From positions 806,001-870,000 of the forward strand of contig JBFWNV010000001.1 of NCBI GenBank assembly GCA_050250875.1: DNA of 64,000 nt. Direction: 5' to 3'. Source of the DNA: CAWAYR01 sp050250875 (GTDB lineage: Bacteria; Acidobacteriota; Vicinamibacteria; Vicinamibacterales; UBA2999). Position numbers and translations under genes: made by a program. Positions 1 to 8,324 of the stretch are shown piece after piece; positions within the stretch are counted from its first letter, which is position 1; every line of letters starts with the position of its first letter. A model generated the notes under the pieces. The model ran no database searches. It was not told the DNA's origin and saw nothing but the letters and a program-made list of their open reading frames with translations.

Positions 1-1
1 G

Positions 2-409
2 ATTCCGGTGAACGTCCCGGCGTTCACCTACGACGGTGTCCCGCCCGGCACCTACTTCCTGCGTGTGCGAGCGGTCAGTGCGGCGGGAGTGAGCGGGCCC
101 TCCAACGAGGTCATGGTGGTGGCAGGGGGCGCCCCGGCGCCGCCGGGTGCTCCGTTCGCGGTCGGCGCGGCGGTGAGCGGATCGACCGTGACGCTCACCT
201 GGTCGAAGCCGGCCGGACCGGTCACCGGCTACGTGCTCGAGGCTGGCACCACGACGGGATCGTCGAACGCCGCCGTGTTGCCGCTGGGCGCGCAGACCAG
301 CATCGCGTTCCCAGGCATCCCGCCGGGCCGGTACTTCGTGCGGGTACGGGCCGTCAACGCCCTCGGGGTCGGCCTGGCGTCCGAGGAGATGATCGTCGTC
401 GTGCAGTAG
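2..409 (+). CDS. C-terminal end of a secreted fibronectin type III protein (5' truncated)
   Basis: The reading frame is open from the window edge, so the N-terminus lies outside. About 135 residues remain and hold the end of one FN3-like domain and one complete FN3 domain, with the recurring phrases 'GTYFLRVRAVSAAGVSGPSNE' style strands and 'TGYVLEAGTTTG'. The protein stops with 'VVVQ', almost the same ending as the large secreted protein at 4467-7466 ('IVLVQ'). The two are therefore probably paralogues lying either side of the sigma factor/kinase pair. FN3 domains in such proteins mediate extracellular binding; no catalytic residues are visible. The full domain layout cannot be known from this fragment. 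Confidence 0.75.
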   Translation: MPVNVPAFTYDGVPPGTYFLRVRAVSAAGVSGPSNEVMVVAGGAPAPPGAPFAVGAAVSGSTVTLTWSKPAGPVTGYVLEAGTTTGSSNAAVLPLGAQTSIAFPGIPPGRYFVRVRAVNALGVGLASEEMIVVVQ

Positions 410-419
410 AGCGGCCGCG

Positions 420-450
420 ACGGGCGCCGCCAGGCCGGCGCCGCGCCCGT
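420..450 (+). terminator. GC-rich hairpin after the truncated FN3 gene
   Basis: ACGGGCGC (420-427) pairs perfectly with GCGCCCGT (443-450), and an inner GGCGCC-type pairing extends the stem. It starts 10 bases after the stop codon. No T tract follows, so intrinsic termination is inferred only from position and stem strength. Confidence 0.4.
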
Positions 451-463
451 GCCACACTGAGGC

Positions 464-937
464 ATGTCTCTCAGCACCGAGATGGCGGCGCTGTTCCGCC
501 GCGACCTGCCCCGGCTCCTCCACCAGCTCGACGCGCTGGACGACCGTCACCTCTGGTCTGTCGTGCCCGGCGTGACCAACTCTGCCGGCAACCTGCTGCT
601 GCACCTGAACGGCAACCTGCGCGAGTTCGTCGGCCGGCAGATCGGCGGCGTGGACTTCGCCCGCGATCGACCGCGCGAGTTCGCGGCCAGGGACGTCGCG
701 CGCGAAGCCCTCGTCACCGACCTCACCGGGCTGGCCGAGATCGTCCCGCGCGTGCTCGACGCGATGACGCCCGAGCGGTGGGACGAGATGTTCCCGGAGC
801 AGGTGCTGCCCGGCGGGCCGATCACGAACCGGCAGTTCGTGATCCACCTCTACGGCCACCTGAACTACCACCTGGGCCAGATCGACTACCTGCGGCGCGT
901 CCTGACCGGGCAGGGGGCGCTCGTGCGACGGGGCTGA
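464..937 (+). CDS. DinB/DUF1572-like putative metal-binding protein
   Basis: This is a 157-residue cytosolic protein without a signal peptide. It fits the DinB-like four-helix bundle family, whose members hold a divalent metal with three histidines. The candidate ligands are the His in 'LLLHLNGN' near residue 48 and the histidines of 'HLYGHLNYHLGQID' near residues 128-136. Members of this superfamily include thiol (bacillithiol, mycothiol) S-transferases, but most are uncharacterised, so no substrate is assigned. It stands alone between the FN3 gene and the sigma factor. A second, secreted DinB-type gene starts at the far end of the window (63677), but the two are not obviously close relatives. 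Confidence 0.75.
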   Translation: MSLSTEMAALFRRDLPRLLHQLDALDDRHLWSVVPGVTNSAGNLLLHLNGNLREFVGRQIGGVDFARDRPREFAARDVAREALVTDLTGLAEIVPRVLDAMTPERWDEMFPEQVLPGGPITNRQFVIHLYGHLNYHLGQIDYLRRVLTGQGALVRRG

Positions 938-1113
938 CACCGGGCGGAATGGCGCCCGCGTCGCGACGGCGCGCAGCCCGACGGCCCACGCGAGGGTTCG
1001 GGGCGTCCAGGCGGCCAGTCCGCTGCGTCGTCGGGGCCCCGGATGGCCGGATGGCGCGATTGCCGGGCTGCCCATGGCTCAGCTACAGTTGGCCAGCCGA
1101 CCGCTCACCCGCC

Positions 1114-1671
1114 ATGACCGGGGACAGCACGAGCCCGCTCCTCACCGAACTCCGCGAGCGCGATGCCGCGACGGGTGGTGCCCTGTTCCCGTTGCTCTAC
1201 GCCGAACTCCGGCGGCTCGCCCATCGCTATCTCGCCCGCGAACGCCCCGGGCACACGCTGCAGGCCACGGCACTCGTGCACGAGGTCTACCTGCGTCTCA
1301 TTCCGGAGAACAACGCCACGTGGCAGGACCGCGCCCGGTTCGTCGGCATCGCCGCGCACGTCATGCGCCAGATCCTGGTCGAGCACGCGCGAAGCCGCAA
1401 CCGGCTGAAGCGGGGCAGCGAGTACGAACGCCGGCCCCTCGATGAGCAAACGGCGCCGGTCGTTGCCGATGTGGCGCGGTGGGAGGTGCTCGACCAGGCG
1501 CTCGACCGGCTCGCGGCGCTCGATCCCCGCCAGGCCCGGGTGGTCGAGCTGCGGTACTTCGGTGGAATGACCGTCGAGGAAGTCGCGTCAGTGCTCGGTG
1601 TCTCTCCCAAGACGGTCAAGCGCGACTGGAGCGTGGCACGCGCCTGGCTCCGCCGCGAGATGGACCTGTGA
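1114..1671 (+). CDS. ECF-type RNA polymerase sigma factor (Sigma70_ECF, TIGR02999-like)
   Basis: This 185-residue sigma factor directs RNA polymerase to target promoters. Region 2 lies about residues 20-95, including 'LVHEVYLRL' and 'VMRQILVEHARSR'. Region 4, a helix-turn-helix, lies about 125-180, with 'ARVVELRYFGGMTVEEVA' and 'SPKTVKRDWSVARAWL'. This pattern is typical of the ECF-like family found in Acidobacteria and Planctomycetes. The ATG at 1114 is chosen because homologous sequence starts just after it; the frame stays open upstream to 778 but that part is arginine-rich and not protein-like. The kinase gene follows 54 bases downstream on the same strand. No anti-sigma factor is adjacent, so regulation by the neighbouring kinase is the likely arrangement, by analogy with other sigma/kinase pairs. 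Confidence 0.9.
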   Translation: MTGDSTSPLLTELRERDAATGGALFPLLYAELRRLAHRYLARERPGHTLQATALVHEVYLRLIPENNATWQDRARFVGIAAHVMRQILVEHARSRNRLKRGSEYERRPLDEQTAPVVADVARWEVLDQALDRLAALDPRQARVVELRYFGGMTVEEVASVLGVSPKTVKRDWSVARAWLRREMDL

Positions 1672-1725
1672 CCCCGCCCGGGCGCGGACGTCGCACTGCA
1701 CTATGAGCGGTTCGAGCCCGTGCCG

Positions 1726-4281
1726 ATGACCCCCGACAGCTGGACGAGGATCACGGAGTTCTTCACGCAGGCACTCGACCAGGCACCCGAGGAGCGGGCG
1801 GCGTTCCTGGCCGGGCTCCAGCGTCGGGACGCTGACGCCGCCAGGGAAGTGGCGTCGCTGCTCGAGGCGCACGAGCGCCCAGGCAACTTCCTCCCCGACC
1901 TCCCGGCGACCGACGCACCGGATCTCGTCGGCTACCGCATCGGCACGTATCGCCTCTTGCGGCTGCTCGGCACCGGAGGCACGGGCGCCGTCTACCTCGC
2001 CGAGCGCAGCGATGGGGCCTTCGACAAGCAGGTCGCCGTCAAGATCCTGTCGACCGCGTTCGTGCAGTCGAGGGATCGATTCCAGCGCGAGCGCCAGTTC
2101 CTCGCCCGCCTCGACCACCCGAACGTGGCGCGGCTGCTCGACGCCGGTGCCACGGCGGACCAGGCGCTGTACCTGGTCATGGAGTACGTCGACGGCGTGC
2201 CGATCGACCGCTACTGTCGCGAAGGCCGGCTGACGGTCGCCGAACGGCTGCCCCTGCTCCTGCAGGTCTGCGCCGGCGTCGCGCACGCCCATCGGAACCT
2301 GATCGTCCACTGTGACATCAAGCCCGAGAACATCCTCGTCACCGCGGACGGCGTGGTCAAGCTGCTCGACTTCGGCATCGCTCGCCTGCTCGATCCCGAC
2401 GGGGCGGTCACGCGCCTTCGGCCCGCCACGCCGGCCTACGCCAGCCCGGAACAGCTGGGCGGGGGCCCGATCACAACCTCGTCCGACGTCTACTCCCTTG
2501 GCGTCCTCGCGTACGTCGTCCTGACCGGCCGTGGACCTTACACGGCCGACGGCGAGGGGGGCTACGACGGGGGCCGCGGGCCGCTTTCGACCGAGACACG
2601 GCGCGCCAGTGCGAGCCCGGGGCTGGCCCCCGCAGATGCCCGCACCCTGCGTGGCGATCTCGACAACATCCTCGCCAAGGCCATCGCACGCGAGCCGGCT
2701 CGCCGTTACTCGTCGGTCGAACAGCTCGCCGACGACCTGGAGGCCTATCGCCACGGGTTCCCGGTGCGCGCCCGCCCAGACACGCTCGCGTATCGACTGA
2801 CGCGCGCCGTGGGACGCCATCGGTTGCCGGTGGCGCTGGTCGCCACGCTGGTGGTGGGACTGGCGGCCACCACCGTGTTCAGCGTCCGCCAGGCGCGTCT
2901 GGCCGAGCGACGGTTCGCCGACCTGCGCGCCTTCGCCCGGTCCATCGTGTTCGACGTGAACGACGCGCTCGAACCGATTGCGGGGACGACGGCAGCACGC
3001 AAGCTGGTCGTCGCCACCGGCCTCCAGTACCTCGATGGCCTGAGCCAGGAGGGCGTCGGGAGCCTGGCGCTGCGCGAGGAGCTGGCCGCCGCCTACCTGC
3101 GGATCGGCAAGGTCCAGGGCGGCTCCTTCGTGCCCAATCTCGGCGATTCCGGGGGTGCCCTCGCCAGCTTCCGCAAAGCCATCGTCGTGGCCGGCGCGGC
3201 CGACAGCCCCGTGCTCGAGCGCCTGCGCATCGAGGGTCTGATCGGCATCGCCCAGCTCGCTGCCGACCCGGCCCAGGCGCGCGGCGAGTACGCGCGGGCC
3301 GCCGAGGCCGCCAGGCAACGGCTGGCAACCGACCCGTCCGACCTCCAGACCCTGCGCCTGCTGGCGGATACCTATCAGGGGGAAGCCACGGTGGCGAACC
3401 TCGTCAACGACGTCGCCGGGCATCTTCCGCTTGCCATGCAGCAGGTCCCGGTGCGCGAGCGCGTCTGGCAGCTTGGTCGCGAAGATATCGATGTGGCGAG
3501 TCTGGCCAGAGCGCTGGCGCAGGTGGCGCTGGCCTACGAACAACGCGGGTCATACGCCGATGCACTCGCGCACCTCGAGCGCGCTCAGGCCACGATCGAA
3601 GGCACAGCGGATGCGTACGGGCGGAACCAGATCCTGCGCCGTGGGCTGGCCGAAGCGCGGTCGCGAAAGATTGCGGTGTTGGCGGCGATGGGTCGAACGG
3701 CGGAGGCGACCAGGGAGGCGGAGGCGGTGCTGGCGCTGCTGCAACCGCTCGTCGACTCGGACCCGCTCAACGTCCCCTATCGCGTGGACCTGTCGTACGC
3801 TTACCTTCGCCTTGGCGACGTCCGCGCCGCTGAAGGCCGCTTCGCCGAGGCGCTCCACCTCCACCGCCGGGCCCTTGCCATCCGCCGGGAGCGAGCCGCG
3901 CGATACGCCGGCTTCCTCTTCGTGCCGTGGGAGCTCACCCGCAGCCTGAACGCGGTTGCCGTCGCGCTCCTGCAGGTCCCACCGCCGGTACTCGACGAGG
4001 CGCAGGCCTTGTTCATGGAAGCCCGGACCGTCGGGCTCGCCGTCCTCGAACACGCACCGAGCTACACGCAGGTACGCGTCCAGTTGGCGGTTGCTGAAGA
4101 AGGGCTGGCCCGGATCGCGTCGGCCCGGATCGCGGGCTCGGCCGCCGAGCGGACGTCGCTGTGGCGCCAGAGTGCGGCGCGCTGGCGCGATGTCGCAGCA
4201 CACAGCGTCGGCGATGGGTCCAGCCTGCAGAACGCCCAGCGTATCGAGGCGATGCTCACTTCTGCGCCGACCGACCCGTGA
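1726..4281 (+). CDS. Membrane Ser/Thr protein kinase with C-terminal TPR-like region
   Basis: The protein has 851 residues. A leader segment (1-75) is followed by a Hanks-type kinase domain (about 76-345): glycine loop 'GTGGTGAVY' near 83-90, ATP-binding Lys106 in 'VAVKIL', catalytic loop 'HCDIKPEN' (His195, Asp197) and 'DFG' (Asp215). A transmembrane helix (about 366-388, 'LPVALVATLVVGLAATTVF') precedes an extracellular alpha-helical repeat region of about 450 residues. This is the usual acidobacterial layout in which the repeats may sense or bind partners. The arginine before the catalytic Asp is a Cys, so it is a non-RD kinase. Start: ATG 1726 preferred; GTG 1720 is in frame two codons earlier. 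It probably works with the sigma factor just upstream. Confidence 0.92.
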   Translation: MTPDSWTRITEFFTQALDQAPEERAAFLAGLQRRDADAAREVASLLEAHERPGNFLPDLPATDAPDLVGYRIGTYRLLRLLGTGGTGAVYLAERSDGAFDKQVAVKILSTAFVQSRDRFQRERQFLARLDHPNVARLLDAGATADQALYLVMEYVDGVPIDRYCREGRLTVAERLPLLLQVCAGVAHAHRNLIVHCDIKPENILVTADGVVKLLDFGIARLLDPDGAVTRLRPATPAYASPEQLGGGPITTSSDVYSLGVLAYVVLTGRGPYTADGEGGYDGGRGPLSTETRRASASPGLAPADARTLRGDLDNILAKAIAREPARRYSSVEQLADDLEAYRHGFPVRARPDTLAYRLTRAVGRHRLPVALVATLVVGLAATTVFSVRQARLAERRFADLRAFARSIVFDVNDALEPIAGTTAARKLVVATGLQYLDGLSQEGVGSLALREELAAAYLRIGKVQGGSFVPNLGDSGGALASFRKAIVVAGAADSPVLERLRIEGLIGIAQLAADPAQARGEYARAAEAARQRLATDPSDLQTLRLLADTYQGEATVANLVNDVAGHLPLAMQQVPVRERVWQLGREDIDVASLARALAQVALAYEQRGSYADALAHLERAQATIEGTADAYGRNQILRRGLAEARSRKIAVLAAMGRTAEATREAEAVLALLQPLVDSDPLNVPYRVDLSYAYLRLGDVRAAEGRFAEALHLHRRALAIRRERAARYAGFLFVPWELTRSLNAVAVALLQVPPPVLDEAQALFMEARTVGLAVLEHAPSYTQVRVQLAVAEEGLARIASARIAGSAAERTSLWRQSAARWRDVAAHSVGDGSSLQNAQRIEAMLTSAPTDP

Positions 4282-4466
4282 TCCCCTCACCCGTGTTCTG
4301 CCGCGACGGCCTCTGACCCCGTTTCGAGCCAGACGTCGCACTCCGTCGTGACGAGCCCGCCGTCGTGGCAGCCGCGGTGGAGCGGGCGTCTCGGTGGTTG
4401 GATGGGTCCAGATGCCACCGGTCGACGGTTGCCTCGCCGTTCCCCGGGCGAGACAGAGGAGGCTCC

Positions 4467-7466
4467 GTGAGAATCATTGGTTACATTTCTGTGGCGGCAC
4501 TGGCATCTGGACTGTCGAGCGGCACGGTGTCCGCGCAGGTGCAGAACGAACCTCGTCAGGGTTGGACGCCCGTCGGGCAGGTCTTCGACATGGTGCGGGT
4601 CGACAACACCATCTACGCCACCGGTGCTTCGAATCTGGCGGCGGCACTTACGTCGGCGCAGACGGAGCGCGCCCTGCTCCTCGATGCCACCACCGCGTTT
4701 CCGGACGTCACCGACTCGATGGACGTCCCCGAGGATGGGATCGTCAACGCCATGGTCAGTGACGGCGGGACCGGCTGGTACGTGGGCGGGACGTTCTCGC
4801 GGGTGGGGAACACGTCGCGGAACCTCCTGGCGCACCTCACGCCGACCGGAGTCGATCCCAGCTTCGCCCCGCAGTTCAACGCCGGCGTCAACGGGCTCGC
4901 CCGGCTGGGCACGACACTGTACGTGGTGGGCGCGTTCTCCATGGTGAACGGACAGGCTCGTGGCGGCGGCGCGGCCTTCGATCTCGGCACCGGTGCGCTG
5001 CTGCCGTGGAATCCACAACTCGACGTTCAGCCCGGCGTGCGAGCGCCCAGTGCCGTCGCGGTGGTCGGGAGCACGGCCTTCGTCGGCGGAAACTTCACGA
5101 CCGCGTCCGGCACCGCGCGCCAGGGCCTGGCGGCCGTCGACGCCTCCACTGGCGCCCTGCTCGGAACGCCAGCGCCGGCGCTGAGCGCCAATGGCAACGT
5201 CAGCGTCTTCCTGACGTCGGGGACCACGCTGTACGTCGGCGGCGGGTTCTCGTCGATCGGCGGGGTCGCGCGGGCGAACCTGGCCGCCATCGATGCAACC
5301 ACCGGCAACGTGCTCCCGTTCCAGGCGGACACCACTGGACAGGTGCGATCGTTCCTGCTCGACGGCGCACTGCTGTACGTCGGCGGCGGATTCCAGAACA
5401 TCGGCGGCCTGGTCCGCCCGGGCCTGGGTCGTGCCGACGCCGTGACCGGCGCGGTGGACGGGTTCAGAATCGACGTCGCCAATGGCGGCGTGGTGTCGCT
5501 CTTGAAGGTGGGGGGGACCCTGTACGTCGGCGGCTTCTTCACGCAGGTTCTGGGCGAGCCCAGGCTGAGCGCGGCCGCCATCACCATCGCGACCGCGGCG
5601 CTGCAGCCGTGGAATCCGGGCCTGGCTGGTGGTGTGAACGGGCTCGGGCTCGCGTCCACCGGCGAGATCCTCGCCGCCGGCGGCGTCACCCACATCGCCG
5701 CGGTGCCGAGGTCCGGCGTGGCCGCCATCGACTTCGTGCGCAATGAACTGCTGCCCTTCACCATTACCGCGAACGGCAACGTCCGGGGGATCGCGGCTTC
5801 CGGCAACACCCTCTACCTCGCCGGGCAGTTCACCCTCGTGAACGGCCAGACGCGAAACGGCTTTGCAGCTGTCGACCGGCTGTCCGGTGCCCTCCTGCCG
5901 TGGAACCCGAACGCCACCGGCAACATCAACAACGTCAACGGGGGCCGATCGATCGTCGTCGTCGGCGCCGCCGCCTATCTGGGCGGCTACTTCACGTCGG
6001 TGGGCGGGGTACCGAGAATCGGGTTCGCGCAGGTGGACGCCACCACCGGCGCCGTCTCAGGCGTCGTGGCCGACACGACCGGCGGCGGCATCAACAGGTT
6101 CGTTCTCAACGGGCAGACCTTGTACGCCGGGGGGACGTTCATCGGCATGGCGGCTCAGGCGCGCCAGTATCTGGCGGCGCTCGATCTGGGTCCGGCGACG
6201 CCTACGCTGCTGCCGCTCAGCATCAGTCTGGCCTCGGGCGGCACGACCGCCATCAACGGGATGAAGGTCGTCGGCGCGACGATCTACCTTGCCGGACTCT
6301 TCACCTCGGTGAACGGCACGCCGCGCGCCAGTGCCGCCGCCGTCAACTCGACCACCGGAGTCCTGGCTCCCTTCGCCCCGCTGCTCAGTTCCAGCGCGAA
6401 CGACGTCGACGTCCTGGGCAACGTGGCGTACGTCGCCGGCAGCTTCAACAACTCCAATGGCAGTCCGCGCGCGCTCGTTGCGGCGCTCGACGCGACGAGT
6501 GGCGCGAACCTGCCGTTCAGTGCGAACGTGGCGCCACGCACCGGCAACCGCGTCCTCGCCTTTCCGGAGGGCATTGTCCTGGGCAGCAACCTCAACGGCC
6601 AGGAGCTCTTGTACTTCCCCACGACGGGTCTCGGAGGGCTACCCGGTCGCCCGACGGCGCCGGTTGCCGTGCTGAGCAATCCGGGCGTGTTCATGTTCTG
6701 GGGACCCCCGGCCGTGGGCGGGAACGTCACGGGCTACCTGCTGGAGGTCGGCAGCGGTCCGGGCGCGGCCAACATCGCGACGGTGCCGGTTCCAGTCGAT
6801 GATTCCGGGTTCTTCTACCCGAGCGCCGTCCCGCCCGGCACGTACTACGCGCGCGTCCGGGCGCAGAGCGCGACCGGCGTCGGACCGGCATCGCCGGAGG
6901 TGGCCTTCACCGTGGCCGCGGGCTGCCGCGGTATGGCGTACGCGCCTTCGCTGCTTTCGGCCGTCTCCGGTGCCGACGTCCTGCTGTCGTGGGCAACCCC
7001 GCCGCTCTTCCCCGGCACACTGTCCTACGTGCTCGCCGCCGGCACGACCGGCGGGACGTACAACATCGGCACCTTCCCCCTGGGCGCGACGAACGCCTTC
7101 GCCGTGCAGGCGCCGCCGGGGGCGTACTTCCTGAGGCTCGGAGCGCAGGGCGCCTGTGGAGTCGCTGCCCCGGCCGGAGAGCTGGTGCTGTCGGTCGGTG
7201 GCGTCGTGCCGCTGTCCGCGCCGTCGGTGACCGGCTCGGTGGCAGCTGGCGTGGTGTCGCTGACATGGAACGCGGTGAACGGGGCGACGGGATACGTGCT
7301 GGAGGCCGGCATCGGGCCCCATCACACCTTCCTCACGCTCCCACTCGGGGCCACCGCCCTGCAAGCCAACGCACCACCGGGCACCTACTACGTGCGGGTC
7401 TACGCGCTCGGCGGCCCGACTGGACGGTCGGCGGCGTCGAACGAGACCATCGTCCTCGTCCAGTAG
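4467..7466 (+). CDS. Secreted repeat (DUF5122-like propeller) protein with three FN3 domains
   Basis: The protein has 999 residues from a GTG start with a clear ribosome site (GAGGAGG) six bases upstream and a signal peptide over residues 1-24 ending 'VSAQ'. Residues about 25-720 are a string of roughly 50-60-residue repeats with the pattern 'LYVGGGFSSIGGVARANLAA-DATTG', resembling the DUF5122/delta-60 beta-propeller family. Three FN3-like domains follow at about 728-815, 818-910 and 915-999. No enzymatic motif is visible; an extracellular binding or surface role is inferred. It is similar in style and C-terminus to the truncated gene at 2-409. It follows the kinase gene by 185 bases and may be one of its regulatory targets. 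Confidence 0.8.
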   Translation: MRIIGYISVAALASGLSSGTVSAQVQNEPRQGWTPVGQVFDMVRVDNTIYATGASNLAAALTSAQTERALLLDATTAFPDVTDSMDVPEDGIVNAMVSDGGTGWYVGGTFSRVGNTSRNLLAHLTPTGVDPSFAPQFNAGVNGLARLGTTLYVVGAFSMVNGQARGGGAAFDLGTGALLPWNPQLDVQPGVRAPSAVAVVGSTAFVGGNFTTASGTARQGLAAVDASTGALLGTPAPALSANGNVSVFLTSGTTLYVGGGFSSIGGVARANLAAIDATTGNVLPFQADTTGQVRSFLLDGALLYVGGGFQNIGGLVRPGLGRADAVTGAVDGFRIDVANGGVVSLLKVGGTLYVGGFFTQVLGEPRLSAAAITIATAALQPWNPGLAGGVNGLGLASTGEILAAGGVTHIAAVPRSGVAAIDFVRNELLPFTITANGNVRGIAASGNTLYLAGQFTLVNGQTRNGFAAVDRLSGALLPWNPNATGNINNVNGGRSIVVVGAAAYLGGYFTSVGGVPRIGFAQVDATTGAVSGVVADTTGGGINRFVLNGQTLYAGGTFIGMAAQARQYLAALDLGPATPTLLPLSISLASGGTTAINGMKVVGATIYLAGLFTSVNGTPRASAAAVNSTTGVLAPFAPLLSSSANDVDVLGNVAYVAGSFNNSNGSPRALVAALDATSGANLPFSANVAPRTGNRVLAFPEGIVLGSNLNGQELLYFPTTGLGGLPGRPTAPVAVLSNPGVFMFWGPPAVGGNVTGYLLEVGSGPGAANIATVPVPVDDSGFFYPSAVPPGTYYARVRAQSATGVGPASPEVAFTVAAGCRGMAYAPSLLSAVSGADVLLSWATPPLFPGTLSYVLAAGTTGGTYNIGTFPLGATNAFAVQAPPGAYFLRLGAQGACGVAAPAGELVLSVGGVVPLSAPSVTGSVAAGVVSLTWNAVNGATGYVLEAGIGPHHTFLTLPLGATALQANAPPGTYYVRVYALGGPTGRSAASNETIVLVQ

Positions 7467-7479
7467 CGGACCAGGCTGC

Positions 7480-7510
7480 GGCGCGGGGCTCGGTCGATTT
7501 GCCCCGCGCC
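7480..7510. terminator. Bidirectional hairpin between convergent genes
   Basis: GGCGCGGGGC (7480-7489) pairs perfectly over 10 bases with GCCCCGCGCC (7501-7510) across an 11-base loop. It lies between two convergent stops (7466 plus, 7551 minus). No long T tract is present on either side. Confidence 0.55.
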
Positions 7511-7550
7511 ATTCGTCCGACGCCTGTCGTGGGTCGTACCCGGCCCAGGT

Positions 7551-8324
7551 CTAGCGCCCGCCGGCGACGTCCAGGAAGGCGCCGGTGGTGAACGAGGCCT
7601 CGTCGGACAGCAGCCAGGCGATCGCGTGGGCCACTTCGCCGGCGGTGCCACCCCGGCGCATCGGCACGACGGCCTTCACCCGATCGACGCGCCCGGGTTC
7701 GCCGCCGAGCGCGTGGATGTCGGTGTAGATGAAGCCGGGCCGCACCGCGTTGACACGGATGCCCTCCTGCGCCACCTCCTGGGCCAGGCCGATGGTGAAG
7801 GTGTCGATGGCGCCCTTGGCGGCTGCGTAGTCCACGTACTCACCGGCTGAGCCGAGCCGAGACGCCGCCGACGACACGTTGACGATGGCGCCGCCGGCGC
7901 CGCCGCGCGCCGTGGACATCCGCCGCACGGCCTCGCGCGCGCACAGGATCGACCCGACGACGTTGGCCGTGAACACCCGCAGCAGCCGCGCGGCGTCCAT
8001 GGTCTCGACGCGCATCTGCCGCTCGAGCGTGCCGGCGTTGTTGACCAGCGCGGCCACGGCGCCCAGCTCGGCGTCGCAGGTCGCGAACAGCCGCTCGACG
8101 TCGCGCTCGACGCCGACATCGGCCCGCACGGCCACGGCCTCGCCGCCCGCGTCGCGGATGGCCGACACCACGGCGTCGGCAGCGTCCTGGCGGGCCACGT
8201 AGTTGACGCAGACGGCATAGCCGCGCGACGCCAGCACCCGGGCCGTCGCCGCACCGATGCCCCGGCTGCCGCCGGTGACGAGGGCGACCCGCCGCCGCCC
8301 CGCCCCGGTGCCCGGTCCACTCAT
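7551..8324 (-). CDS. SDR family NAD(P)-dependent oxidoreductase
   Basis: This 257-residue classical short-chain dehydrogenase/reductase is of the FabG type. Visible motifs are the cofactor loop 'TGGSRGIG' (17-24), 'NNAG' (95-98), the catalytic Ser151/Ser152 region 'VNVSSAAS', and the YxxxK pair Tyr166/Lys170 in 'YVDYAAAKGA'. 'RPGFIYTDIHA' follows, as in glucose/3-oxoacyl reductases. NADP(H) is suggested by the basic residue in the glycine loop. Its ATG (8324-8322) overlaps the TGA of the upstream peptidase (8323-8321), so the two are translationally coupled. It is the last gene of the symporter operon; the substrate is unknown but may derive from what the operon imports. Confidence 0.92.
   Translation of the reverse strand: MSGPGTGAGRRRVALVTGGSRGIGAATARVLASRGYAVCVNYVARQDAADAVVSAIRDAGGEAVAVRADVGVERDVERLFATCDAELGAVAALVNNAGTLERQMRVETMDAARLLRVFTANVVGSILCAREAVRRMSTARGGAGGAIVNVSSAASRLGSAGEYVDYAAAKGAIDTFTIGLAQEVAQEGIRVNAVRPGFIYTDIHALGGEPGRVDRVKAVVPMRRGGTAGEVAHAIAWLLSDEASFTTGAFLDVAGGR

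Noticed and set aside
1588..3543. Minus-strand frame of 651 codons opposite the kinase gene
   Set aside because: The kinase motifs on the plus strand are unambiguous; the antisense product lacks any motif.
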